Shown piece after piece: positions 1-7,468 of a stretch of 64,000 nucleotides of DNA. The stretch comes from Bacteroidetes bacterium HGW-Bacteroidetes-16 (GTDB lineage: Bacteria; Bacteroidota; Bacteroidia; Bacteroidales; F082). The stretch's first letter is position 1. Each line of letters begins with the position of its first letter. The DNA lies in NCBI GenBank assembly GCA_002840975.1, contig PHDN01000022.1, forward strand, positions 1 to 64,000. The letters run 5' to 3'. The translations under genes and the position numbers were made by a program. The notes beneath the pieces were generated by a model, which had not been told where the DNA came from, searched no databases, and saw only the letters and a list, made by a program, of their open reading frames with translations.

Positions 1-9
1 CTACCAAAA

Positions 10-79
10 GGAACTACATCCACTGTACCTTTATAACCTATATAGCGGAAATAAACGCAATAGTATGGTAGTTAGCACG
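10..79 (+). repeat. 70-bp direct repeat, copy 1 (right half of an attC-like site)
   Basis: Bases 10-79 are identical over 70 bp to 4606-4675. Both copies end two bases before a GTT core that opens a cassette (GTT at 82 and at 4678), and the sequence diverges just at that point. This fits the 3' half of the same attC-like site carried by two different preceding cassettes. The left half of this copy lies outside or at the edge of the window. Confidence 0.8.
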
Positions 80-118
80 TAGTTAGCCACCATTTTAAAA
101 CGACTCGACAAATAGACA

Positions 119-985
119 ATGAAAATATTTTTATCATCGACCTGTTACGACCTTGTAGACATCAGAGCAGAACTTGAAAGATTTTTAAAGGGCAAAGGAC
201 ACGAATTGCTTCTTAGTGACCGTGCAACATTTCCGGTTGAATTAGGTGTTCACAGACACGATGTTTGCATAAACAACGTACCACAATGCGACCTTTTCCT
301 AATAATCGTTGACGGAAGATTTGGTGCACCTTACTACAAAGACAAAAATTATTCAATTACTTGGGCTGAATTCAATGAAGCAATAAGGACGGAAAGAAAA
401 ATAATACCATTCGTAAGAAAAGACGTTTTTAACGAAAGACAATCATATCATCATAATTTAAAAAAAGGCTATCCATTCGAGCCATTTTTTGCTGACACTA
501 CTAGAGTATTTGACCTAATAGACGACATTCAAAAACACGAAGGTGGCTTTTGGATAGAGCAATTTGAAAATTCTGTTGAGATAAAAGATAGACTTGAAAA
601 TTTGATTGAGACAGGACATTCATTCCTAAACGTTGGACCACAACCATCAATTAGCTATTATGACCAAATTCCTATGACAGCAGTAAGTGGCTCGACGGCA
701 TCATATATTACAAAATTTGTTGCTCACGATAAAATTGATGCTTTGAATGAAGAGTTACTTGAAAAAGCGATTAGTTCTATCCCTGATGGCACTAAGCCTT
801 TTGGAGAGTTACTAGGATTTGAACAAATTCCAGGTGGTAATGACTACTTCTACTTTAGACCGCTAAGACATTCAGGCGAAGAAGGAGAGATAATTATTGG
901 AATAACGCCAACAGCATTAGGTGACGCGGTAAGAAAAGAACTAATTGACTTAAAATCTAATCTGAAAAATAAAAACGGTGGCTAA
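119..985 (+). CDS. DUF4062 domain protein (cassette 1)
   Basis: A protein of 288 residues whose first 100 residues match the DUF4062 pattern: MKIFLSSTCYDL at the start, a middle DLFLIIVDGRFG strand and a following SITWAEFNEA segment. DUF4062 has a Rossmann-like or TIR-like look and often sits at the front of signalling or conflict-associated NTPases, but here it stands alone with an unrecognised C-terminal half (residues about 170-288). The ATG at 119 lies 37 bp after the cassette-opening core. The TAA stop (983-985) is part of the left core of the following attC-like site, so the protein ends in N-G-G like the product ending at 2965. It is the only gene of its cassette. Function unknown; a defence role is possible but unproven. 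Confidence 0.8.
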   Translation: MKIFLSSTCYDLVDIRAELERFLKGKGHELLLSDRATFPVELGVHRHDVCINNVPQCDLFLIIVDGRFGAPYYKDKNYSITWAEFNEAIRTERKIIPFVRKDVFNERQSYHHNLKKGYPFEPFFADTTRVFDLIDDIQKHEGGFWIEQFENSVEIKDRLENLIETGHSFLNVGPQPSISYYDQIPMTAVSGSTASYITKFVAHDKIDALNEELLEKAISSIPDGTKPFGELLGFEQIPGGNDYFYFRPLRHSGEEGEIIIGITPTALGDAVRKELIDLKSNLKNKNGG

Positions 986-1000
986 CAGCCGTTTGCCACC
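977..1000 (+). repeat. Collapsed attC-like hairpin between cassettes 1 and 2
   Basis: GGTGGCTAAC (977-986) is followed after a four-base loop AGCC by GTTTGCCACC (991-1000). The arms pair over 9 of 10 positions with one T-T mismatch. The arms are the left and right cores of an attC, but the usual 50-120 bp interior is missing. The left core is identical to that at 2957. Confidence 0.6.
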
Positions 1001-1010
1001 ATTTAAAAAA

Positions 1011-1784
1011 ATGAACGATCCAATTGAAGAGTTGAGAAACAAATTAAAAGAAGCCTTTTTCAAAAAAGAGGCAGATTGGACTGAGAAGATTTATAAATCA
1101 CAACAGTATCAACAAGAATTGAAATACCTGAGAGATATTTCAAAAGATTTTGTTGATTCCTTGAGATATATCTCTTTCTACTCGACAAGAGCAGGTAAAA
1201 TATACGATAACTTTTTATGCATAAGAACTATTGATGACTTAATACAATCATCAATTGGGATTCTTTTTATGGTGGAAAATGGAATTCACAATACTGTTCG
1301 AAGAGAACTCCGTTTCTTAATTGAAATGATTACCAAATATGTATTGGTTGACTATGCTAAAATGGGAGAAAACTTTCAAGTTAAGACAGAATACCTGAAA
1401 GATGAAGTGCCTAACTCATCCATTGAAGTTATTGAGGACTACCAAACACCATTCTCGGGAGACCTTGAAAAAGAATTTAGAAATGAAGTGAAAGATTTAT
1501 TTTACAAATCTTGTGCTTATGTTCATCCTTCGAAACGACAAATTGATGAGCAAATGAGGAATTTTGAAAACGGAAATACTATAGGCTTTGAATCAGCGAA
1601 AATGTTGTCGGACATAAACCGAACAATATTTCGAACTTACGATATGATTCTTACAATGGTGTTTCATAGTTTTGGACATTCAATGAGTAAAGACTTATTC
1701 GAACAAATATTTAATGACAATACTAAATGGAAATACCATAAAGGAAAGTACACAAAAGCTTATAAAGGGTTATTATTTATATGA
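1011..1784 (+). CDS. Hypothetical protein (cassette 2, first gene of a coupled pair)
   Basis: A mostly helical, charged protein of 257 residues that I do not recognise. The in-frame GTG at 978 would start inside the attC-like hairpin (977-1000), so the ATG at 1011, ten bases after the hairpin, is preferred. Visible features are a central segment around RRELRFLIEMITKYVLVDY and a later AYVHPS motif, a pattern seen in HEPN-like or abortive-infection-like helical proteins, but the assignment is weak. Its stop overlaps the start of the next gene by four bases (ATGA at 1781-1784), so the two are translationally coupled and share one cassette. No signal peptide or membrane segment is seen. Confidence 0.65.
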   Translation: MNDPIEELRNKLKEAFFKKEADWTEKIYKSQQYQQELKYLRDISKDFVDSLRYISFYSTRAGKIYDNFLCIRTIDDLIQSSIGILFMVENGIHNTVRRELRFLIEMITKYVLVDYAKMGENFQVKTEYLKDEVPNSSIEVIEDYQTPFSGDLEKEFRNEVKDLFYKSCAYVHPSKRQIDEQMRNFENGNTIGFESAKMLSDINRTIFRTYDMILTMVFHSFGHSMSKDLFEQIFNDNTKWKYHKGKYTKAYKGLLFI

Positions 1785-2965
1785 AAAGGTTTCAAAAAAT
1801 TCTAGACGGGCTAACGCATAAAAGTCCAATTCCACTTCTTTTAGAAAATGGCTATACACCATCAAGAATTAAGTATGAAATCATTGAAACTTTCACACCT
1901 TATTTTCAAAACCCTACAAATCTTGAAAAATATGCAATTAACTATTTGGTAGCTGATTGGATAAATTTTTTAAGAATATCCATTAAATACCCAGGGATTG
2001 AAGCCGACATCAAAACAGTATTAAGTGCATACAGTCAAGCTAAAGAAAGAAATCATTTGGTGACAATGAATGTTTTGTCTACACTTATTCCAATTCACTT
2101 GGAAGCGGGTAATAAATTTTGGACTTTTTTGAACTTAGAAATAAATAAAAAAGATTTAGAACTCTATGAGTTTGTGAAAGCTTCAATGGACGATATTTCC
2201 AATATTATAGAGGGTATTTCCAAGTCTGTTTATGTTGAAAATGTCTTAATCAATAAAATTAAAAGAGGAAAAGTAATTGATTTAGAGAAAACACTCTCCA
2301 ATAAACTTGGTAACTTGATTCAGGATTTAATAGACAATTCAGATTATAGTACTCTTTTCATAGTTCCTAGTGAGAGTCTTAAACTTTCCGATTGGAGAAA
2401 CATCAGTGCTCATCATACTTATAGGATTCAAGATGATAAAATCATCTGTGAGGTAGGTGAATCTAATAATAAGTTTGCTTTTGAAATAGAAAGGACTGAA
2501 CTTTTTGAACGTGTCAACTATTGTATTCGGACAGCAGAAATTCTTAACATTGTTCACAAATTATTTAGTTTCGACAACCTGCCTGAAATTAGTTCTAGAT
2601 TAAAGAAGGATAAGATAAACTCTCGGCCTGAAATAGGTTTCTTAATGTTTTCTTCAGCTTTAATGAGCCAAGGTTTTGAAATACAAAACATAGAATACAA
2701 TAATGAATTTGCTTCTTTGGAGTTAGCTGATTTAACCAATGAAAACCCGAAAGACAGAGCTATTCATTCATCTCAATTGTTAAATCAGTTATGGTTGTTG
2801 ACTAACAGTAAAAACTTAGAAATAAAATATTTCACGAAGGATAAGATGTTATATTTAACATCTAGTATAAAGAGTGATATTTTTGAACAAATGACTAAAG
2901 ACGAAAGTAAAGGAATTGAATACTTTGCTGAAAATGTTGAATTTAAAATAGAAAACGGTGGCTAA
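1781..2965 (+). CDS. Hypothetical protein with HEPN-like RNxxxH motif (cassette 2)
   Basis: A helical protein of 394 residues without a family I can name. Near residue 205 it carries DWRNISAHH, which contains the R-N-x-x-x-H pattern typical of HEPN ribonucleases and of related abortive-infection proteins; one short motif is suggestive only. It overlaps the preceding gene by four bases. Its TAA stop (2963-2965) lies within the left attC-like core, giving the C-terminus ENGG, the same N-G-G ending as the DUF4062 protein. With its partner it could be a two-component toxin or defence unit carried as one cassette. That is inference from the motif and the coupling, not from recognised homology. Confidence 0.65.
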   Translation: MKRFQKILDGLTHKSPIPLLLENGYTPSRIKYEIIETFTPYFQNPTNLEKYAINYLVADWINFLRISIKYPGIEADIKTVLSAYSQAKERNHLVTMNVLSTLIPIHLEAGNKFWTFLNLEINKKDLELYEFVKASMDDISNIIEGISKSVYVENVLINKIKRGKVIDLEKTLSNKLGNLIQDLIDNSDYSTLFIVPSESLKLSDWRNISAHHTYRIQDDKIICEVGESNNKFAFEIERTELFERVNYCIRTAEILNIVHKLFSFDNLPEISSRLKKDKINSRPEIGFLMFSSALMSQGFEIQNIEYNNEFASLELADLTNENPKDRAIHSSQLLNQLWLLTNSKNLEIKYFTKDKMLYLTSSIKSDIFEQMTKDESKGIEYFAENVEFKIENGG

Positions 2966-3056
2966 CAGCCGCTTAGCATTATGCAAATGTATAAGTTTTG
3001 GTGTAATGAAAAGTTTGACGTAATTTGCACAATGCCAAGCGGCGGGACGTTAGCGG
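2957..3056 (+). repeat. attC-like recombination site (full)
   Basis: Left core GGTGGCTAAC at 2957-2966 and right core GTTAGCGG at 3049-3056. Inside, AGCCGCTTAGCATT (2967-2980) pairs imperfectly with AATGCCAAGCGGC (3031-3043), and GCAAAT (2983) pairs with ATTTGC (3023). The nested, imperfect arms and AAC/GTT ends are the standard attC architecture. Confidence 0.75.
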
Positions 3057-3125
3057 TAATTTATAGTAAGCCGCGTAAATATTGAAATTTAAAGTTCTAA
3101 ATGATTGACAAGAACATAAAAATCG

Positions 3126-3839
3126 ATGGATATCTGTAGAAAATGCGGTAGTGAATTTGAAGGCAATTATTGCCCTGATTGCGGACATCCACTGAAATTA
3201 GAAAGGATAAATGGTCGCTATATATTATCTGAAATTGGGAGTGTTTTAAATTTTCAAAAAGGAATTTTATACACAATAAAAGAATTACTGATAAGACCAG
3301 GACAAAATATCAGAGCATTTATTTCAGAAGACAGAAATCGTCTTGTAAAACCGATCATGTTTATCCTGATTACTTCATTGATATATACAATACTGGTTAG
3401 TATTTTTCACTTTGAAGATGGTTATGTAAGTTATTCGGACGATAAAGAATCTACAACGCTTATCATTTTCAAATGGGTACAAGGAAATTACGGTTATGCA
3501 AATATTATAATGTCGATTTTTATTGGTTTGTGGTTGAAAATCCTTTTTAGAAAATATCCATTTAACTTTTATGAAATTATAATACTCCTTTGTTTCGTGA
3601 TGGGGATTGGAATGTTAATCTATTCAGCGTTTGGAATCGTTCAGGGTTTGACGCATATTAATTTAATGCAATTCGGTGCAATAATAGGTCTTGTCTATAC
3701 GACTTATGCGATTGGACAATTCTTTGAAAAGAGGAAGCTGTTAAGCTATGTAAAAGCTTTTTTCGCATACCTGCTCGGAATGTTAACTTTCACCTTGATT
3801 GCAATTGGCACGGGAATTTTTATTGACTTGATAAAATAA
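3126..3839 (+). CDS. DUF3667-type zinc-ribbon membrane protein (cassette 3)
   Basis: A protein of 237 residues. The N-terminus is a zinc ribbon with cysteines at 4, 7, 16 and 19 (CRKC and CPDC). A segment ending in LLIRPGQNIRAFI and KPIMFILI follows, matching the DUF3667 pattern, then about four or five hydrophobic segments (roughly 78-95, 120-140, 150-168, 180-195, 212-234). DUF3667 proteins are uncharacterised inner-membrane proteins common in Bacteroidota. The gene starts 70 bp after the cassette-opening GTT core and is followed at 12 bp by a small membrane protein in the same cassette. Confidence 0.75.
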   Translation: MDICRKCGSEFEGNYCPDCGHPLKLERINGRYILSEIGSVLNFQKGILYTIKELLIRPGQNIRAFISEDRNRLVKPIMFILITSLIYTILVSIFHFEDGYVSYSDDKESTTLIIFKWVQGNYGYANIIMSIFIGLWLKILFRKYPFNFYEIIILLCFVMGIGMLIYSAFGIVQGLTHINLMQFGAIIGLVYTTYAIGQFFEKRKLLSYVKAFFAYLLGMLTFTLIAIGTGIFIDLIK

Positions 3840-3851
3840 AAAAATAGATAT

Positions 3852-4112
3852 ATGAAAACTGAAAACCTGACAGAATTAAGTGACCAGGAACTTTTACAGA
3901 AATTAAAGAAAATAAAAAACAATAAAATAATTGATGCTTCAATTATTGGGATTACCATTGGAATTGCAATTTATGGCACTGTTAAAAATGGTTTGGAATT
4001 TTTCACTTTCTTCCCCTTGATATTGGCATATATCGTAGTTAGAAATTCGACAAATAATAAAATTTTAGATAAGGAAATACAGAAAGAACTGAAATCTCGA
4101 AACTTGAAATAA
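3852..4112 (+). CDS. Small two-helix membrane protein (cassette 3)
   Basis: A protein of 86 residues: a charged N-terminal helix (LSDQELLQKLKKIKNN), two hydrophobic segments (about 29-46 and 50-64) and a basic C-terminal tail. Small proteins with this layout are frequent in Bacteroidota, but I know of no function. It shares a cassette and probably a transcript with the DUF3667 protein just upstream, which suggests a joint role in the membrane. Confidence 0.65.
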   Translation: MKTENLTELSDQELLQKLKKIKNNKIIDASIIGITIGIAIYGTVKNGLEFFTFFPLILAYIVVRNSTNNKILDKEIQKELKSRNLK

Positions 4113-4117
4113 AAAAC

Positions 4118-4170
4118 TACCGCTAATAAATAGGACTCTGAGCGGCGTGCAGCACCCAGTCCCGACTTTT
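4118..4170 (+). repeat. Left attC-like half, copy 1 of a 51-bp element
   Basis: TACCGCTAAT at 4118-4127 matches the complement of the cassette 3 opening GTTAGCGGTA at 9 of 10 positions. From 4120 the sequence is nearly identical (about five differences in 51 bp) to 6675-6725. CCGCT (4120) pairs with AGCGG (4141) within the element. Confidence 0.6.
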
Positions 4171-4605
4171 TATTCGGGATTGAACTACATCCCGACGATA
4201 CCCTAACTTATCCTCGTTTGAGCGTAAGGATAACGGGCTTGCCTACCTTCATGCCTTCATGCCTTCGGCAGATAAATCGGCAGGTTCACCTACGGCAGAA
4301 AGGTAAATCGGCAGGTTCACCTGCCGTAGGAGCTAAATCAGCCGCCCTTTAGGCAAGGATGCCTACCTACATCATCCAGGTTTGAGTATAGCGGAAACGA
4401 GCTTGCGGCAGGGGCGTACGATCAACTCTATTCCCTTTGATACTTGCCTCGCCGGACGGGTCTCATGGCGGACAGATTTTAGAAGTAGGTTCAATCTCCA
4501 TAGCTCCCATCGCCCCAAAAAGAATCACCAAAAGATTGACTCTAAAAAATCAAACCAATAGGATTAATTCCTAGATTTACCCCACCAAACACCCGATGAT
4601 CCATT

Positions 4606-4687
4606 GGAACTACATCCACTGTACCTTTATAACCTATATAGCGGAAATAAACGCAATAGTATGGTAGTTAGCACGAAGTTGTGCGTC
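4606..4687 (+). repeat. 70-bp direct repeat, copy 2, plus cassette-opening core
   Basis: Bases 4606-4675 repeat 10-79 exactly. The cassette core GTTGTGCGTC follows at 4678-4687 and is complementary to ACGCACAAC at 5777-5785, at the end of the same cassette. Confidence 0.75.
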
Positions 4688-4705
4688 ATATTATAAAAAC
4701 CCGAA

Positions 4706-5767
4706 ATGAACAAAAAAATAAAATTGATTTATCTAATACTCATATTGACACTAAACTTTTCTTGCGTTGAAAAGAAATCAACAGAAAAACAAACTAACAA
4801 GCCTGAATTGGTAGTAACTTCAAAAATCGACACCTTAAAATTTACTTCGGGAATACGTGCTATCTTTCAGGATAGTAAAGGCAATTATTGGTTTGGAAGT
4901 CATAATGAAGGCGTAAGTTTTTATAATGGAAAATCATTTGAATACTTTACAACTAATGAAGGTTTATCCGACAATCAAATCCGTTCAATCCAAGAAGACA
5001 AGAATGGAAAAATTTGGTTTGGAACTGCAAAAGGAATAAGTGCATATGACAAAGGAAAGTTTACCAATTATTCAACAAATTTTAATAACCCAAGAATTGA
5101 ATGGAATGAAGCCAATGGAGATTTATGGTTTTATGCGGGTGAAGAAAACGGAATAAATCGTTTTGACGGAATAATTATGAACTATTTGATTTTCCCAAAA
5201 CCCAAAAACAAAAATCCTGACAATACTTATGGCGTAACTGATATTTTAAAAGATAAAAACGGTATAGTTTGGATTGCGACTTATGCAGCACTATTTAACT
5301 ATGATGGTAAAATGGTAAATATCTTTGATAATGAAAAATTAAACCTAAAAGATAATGAGCTTTTGCATATAAGAAGTGTATTAGCAGATTCAAAAGGACG
5401 AATTTGGATAGGAAATAATGGAATTGGCGTTTTGCTAATGGAAGGTAGTTCAATAATTAATTTTTCTGAAAAGAATAATTTAATCCATCCAACAAGCACA
5501 AGAAGAGGAGATAAATCAAAACCAGGTACACTTGAACACGTTTTTGCTATTGAAGAAGATTCAGAAGGCAATATTTGGTTTGGAGATAGAGATACAGGAG
5601 CTTGGAAATATGACGGTAAAACTTTGACAAACTATTCAATTAGTGACAAATTATCTAAACCAATGATTTGGACTATTTATAAAGACAACAAAAACAATTT
5701 GCTTTTTGGAATGGCAGATGGAAATATATTTAAGTTTAACGGAAAGGCTTTTGAAAAGCAATTTTAA
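4706..5767 (+). CDS. Lipoprotein with seven-bladed two-component-regulator-type propeller (cassette 4)
   Basis: A protein of 353 residues. It has a lipoprotein signal peptide ending in LNFSC (Cys20). Seven blade repeats follow, each with a D-x-x-G-x-(I/Y)-W-(F/I)-G type strand, for example DSKGNYWFGS, DKNGKIWFGT, DSKGRIWIGN and DSEGNIWFGD. This is the Reg_prop/ligand-sensing propeller found in the periplasmic part of Bacteroidota hybrid two-component systems. Here it is a free lipoprotein with no kinase attached or nearby. It probably binds a ligand or a partner in the envelope. It is the only gene of its cassette. Confidence 0.8.
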   Translation: MNKKIKLIYLILILTLNFSCVEKKSTEKQTNKPELVVTSKIDTLKFTSGIRAIFQDSKGNYWFGSHNEGVSFYNGKSFEYFTTNEGLSDNQIRSIQEDKNGKIWFGTAKGISAYDKGKFTNYSTNFNNPRIEWNEANGDLWFYAGEENGINRFDGIIMNYLIFPKPKNKNPDNTYGVTDILKDKNGIVWIATYAALFNYDGKMVNIFDNEKLNLKDNELLHIRSVLADSKGRIWIGNNGIGVLLMEGSSIINFSEKNNLIHPTSTRRGDKSKPGTLEHVFAIEEDSEGNIWFGDRDTGAWKYDGKTLTNYSISDKLSKPMIWTIYKDNKNNLLFGMADGNIFKFNGKAFEKQF

Positions 5768-5776
5768 GAAATACGA

Positions 5777-5911
5777 ACGCACAACAGCGGTTTTGCGTAA
5801 TGGCGGGTGCAGTGCTTCGTTTGACAGTTTTGTGGTAGGTTCAAGTGCAGTTCTTCGATTGACTTTTGTGCTAAAAATCCGCCACTACGCAAAGCCACGA
5901 AACGTTAGTGG
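5777..5911 (+). repeat. attC-like recombination site (full, long form)
   Basis: Left core ACGCACAAC (5777-5785), left inner arm AGCGGTTTTGCGTAATGGCGG read from 5786 to 5806, right inner arm CCGCCACTACGCAAAGCC (5879-5896), right core GTTAGTGG (5904-5911). The inner arms pair with a few unpaired bases, as in attC. The loop has two imperfect direct repeats beginning GTGCAGT at 5807 and 5845. Confidence 0.8.
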
Positions 5912-5972
5912 TCTGGCTAGAAACATGAATACAGGACACGAAGTAAGAATTTCATATTTAATCATATAAATA

Positions 5973-6662
5973 ATGACTATGAAAAAAGGTACTGTAAAGA
6001 AAATCATCTTCGGAATTATTGGGACAATAATTCTTTTTATGCTGATAGTTGTTGTGAATTTAGTTTTTTTATTCAAAAATGAGTCAATTGTATCGAAAGG
6101 TCAACCAATACAAAATTATGATACAAAAAACTGTGCCCTTTTAGTTGTTGACATCCAAGAAGTCATAACAGGGGACCTCTCTATCTATCCGACACTTCAG
6201 GAAAAATCAGAAATTCTAATTCAGAAGATTAACCAAGCGATTGATAGTTTTGAAGTGCACAACTATCCAGTTGTTTATATTCGTAGTGAGATAAATAATC
6301 CTTTTATAAATCTGATTAATAGCTCATATGCAAAAGGAAGTCCCGGAGTTCAATATGATAAACGCTTAAAGATTGTTTCAAATATAGAAGTAGTCAAGAC
6401 AGGCAGGGACTCGTTCAGAAAAACCAATTTAGATGATATCCTTACCAAAAACAAAGTAAATGAATTATACATAGTTGGATTGGATGCTGCAGAATGCGTC
6501 AACAATACGGTACAAGCATCCCGGAGTAGAAAGTATAAAGTAAATATCATTAAAGAAGCTGTTATATCCAAATCCAGAAGTAAGACAGATAGCATGATGG
6601 TTTGTTTTCAGGACATAGGAGTCAGAATTATAAATTTGGACAGTTTAAATTTGATAAAATGA
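5973..6662 (+). CDS. Membrane-anchored isochorismatase-like cysteine hydrolase (cassette 5)
   Basis: A protein of 229 residues. A basic N-terminus and one membrane helix (about residues 10-34) precede an isochorismatase-fold domain (about 48-229). Visible motifs are CALLVVDIQEV with the conserved Asp, a VVYIRSE strand, and LDAAECVNNTVQASR with the likely nucleophile Cys. Family members hydrolyse amides or enol ethers (nicotinamidase, isochorismatase and others); the substrate here cannot be read. The membrane anchor is unusual for this normally soluble family. The cassette opens with GTTAGTGG at 5904 and closes with the element at 6675. A second ATG at 5979 is a possible start. Confidence 0.75.
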   Translation: MTMKKGTVKKIIFGIIGTIILFMLIVVVNLVFLFKNESIVSKGQPIQNYDTKNCALLVVDIQEVITGDLSIYPTLQEKSEILIQKINQAIDSFEVHNYPVVYIRSEINNPFINLINSSYAKGSPGVQYDKRLKIVSNIEVVKTGRDSFRKTNLDDILTKNKVNELYIVGLDAAECVNNTVQASRSRKYKVNIIKEAVISKSRSKTDSMMVCFQDIGVRIINLDSLNLIK

Positions 6663-7040
6663 TATAAACCCAAACCGCTAATAAATAGAACTCTGAGCGG
6701 TGCGCAGCTCCCAGTCCCGACTTTTACATTCCGATGATACCGTTGAATTTTAGTCCTATGTACTTATCGACGGTCTTGAATTTTTGCTATTGAATTCCAG
6801 GGTATTAAGGAGATGTAAAATGGTGTCTTAACAAGAATTGGCAGGCAATGATAAATAATCTGAACTGATAATTTTGAACTTTTGTGGAGAATAAAAAAAC
6901 CACTTTAGAATCAAAAATCTATTATGGGTAGTATTCCCAGTCAATTTCCAAACTTCTTGTTATTTTCTTGCTTTGGCTTTTGTGGTACTTTATGACTACT
7001 ATCCAAACCACAACCAACAATCAACAGAATATTGCTTTGT
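6663..7040. other. 378-bp gene-free stretch at the right end of the array
   Basis: It begins with the second copy of the 51-bp left attC-like element (6675-6725). After that I see no ORF, no matching right core and no obvious terminator. The convergent rhodanese gene ends at 7041. The array seems to end here. Confidence 0.6.
6675..6725 (+). repeat. Left attC-like half, copy 2 of a 51-bp element
   Basis: CCGCTAAT followed by the same 40-odd bases as 4120-4170 with about five differences. It is partly complementary to the cassette 5 opening GTTAGTGG (6 of 8, the others being G-T type). It marks the last recognisable site of the array. Confidence 0.6.
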
Positions 7041-7457
7041 TTAACTGCGTCGATTGTTTTTGTTTCGGACTTTTAACTGACACATGCACGAGCCGGTAAG
7101 GAGGCGCGATTGATCTGTATTTACCGGTAAACCATCCCTTTCCCAATCAACTATGCCACCAGCCAGGTTGTGAATGTTTTTGAATCCATTTTTTTGGAGC
7201 AGAGCAGCCACCTCCTTACTTCGAAGACCAACGCAATCGGCTACCACAACGTCTCTGTCTTTGGGAATCAACTCCAGGTTGTCTTCAATTTCATCGTAAG
7301 GGCAGTAAATAACATGGTCCGTACCGAAAAGCTTGCCCAATTCGTAAAGTGGCCTAACATCTAAAATAACAGTATTTTCAGGCATGCTGAGGTAATCTTT
7401 CCCTGAAATATGATGCAAGACGGCTGCTTCGGGATTACTGTTTACAAGGGGTGTCAT
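7041..7457 (-). CDS. Rhodanese-domain protein, last gene of ArsR-controlled operon
   Basis: A single rhodanese domain of 138 residues with ILDVRPLYELGKL near the N-terminus, the catalytic cysteine in VVADCVGLRSKE, and LAGGIVDWERDGLPV at the end of the domain. A C-terminal GSCMCQLK tail adds two cysteines, often seen in rhodaneses next to metal and sulfur transporters. Such proteins transfer sulfane sulfur or act as thiol redox partners. It follows the permease by 11 bp and is the distal gene of the operon starting at 10623. No signal peptide is seen, so it is probably cytoplasmic. Confidence 0.85.
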   Translation of the reverse strand: MTPLVNSNPEAAVLHHISGKDYLSMPENTVILDVRPLYELGKLFGTDHVIYCPYDEIEDNLELIPKDRDVVVADCVGLRSKEVAALLQKNGFKNIHNLAGGIVDWERDGLPVNTDQSRLLTGSCMCQLKVRNKNNRRS

Positions 7458-7468
7458 GATTTCTGATT

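Larger units (their letters stand above)
4113..4705 (+). other. 590-bp stretch without a gene inside the array
   Basis: It opens with a degenerate left attC-like core, TACCGCTAAT (4118-4127), and ends with the second copy of the 70-bp repeat and the next cassette core (4678). In between are a 19-bp direct repeat at 4273-4291 and 4304-4322, and an inverted repeat CTACGGCAG (4290-4298) with CTGCCGTAG (4321-4329) enclosing GGCAGG-TTCA-CCTGCC (4310-4325). No credible ORF is seen on either strand. It could be a non-coding cassette or the remains of one. It is more GC-rich than the neighbouring cassettes. Confidence 0.6.
1..6730 (+). mobile_element. Integron-type gene cassette array (attC-like sites, no integrase in window)
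   Basis: All genes from 119 to 6662 lie on the plus strand and are separated by imperfect inverted-repeat elements with an AAC core on the left and a GTT core on the right, as in attC sites. The decisive sign is that the start of each cassette is the reverse complement of the left core at its own end: GTTAGCCACC (82) with GGTGGCTAAC (977), GTTTGCCACC (991) with GGTGGCTAAC (2957), GTTAGCGGTA (3049) with TACCGCTAAT (4118), and GTTGTGCGT (4678) with ACGCACAAC (5777). That is expected only if each unit was once a circle closed at its attC. The genes look more AT-rich than the chromosome to the right. No integrase gene is visible; it may lie left of the window or be absent (CALIN). Confidence 0.75.

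Noticed and set aside
4260..4330. Possible CRISPR-like repeat (19-bp direct repeat)
   Set aside because: Only two copies, 31 bp apart, within a larger inverted repeat; no spacers of constant length and no cas genes.
5706..5969. An open frame of 87 codons running from the propeller gene into the attC-like site
   Set aside because: It overlaps the end of the real gene in another frame and continues through the inverted-repeat site; no family signal.
6730..7040. Remnant transposase or insertion-sequence end after the array
   Set aside because: No terminal inverted repeats, target duplication or transposase-like translation could be seen.
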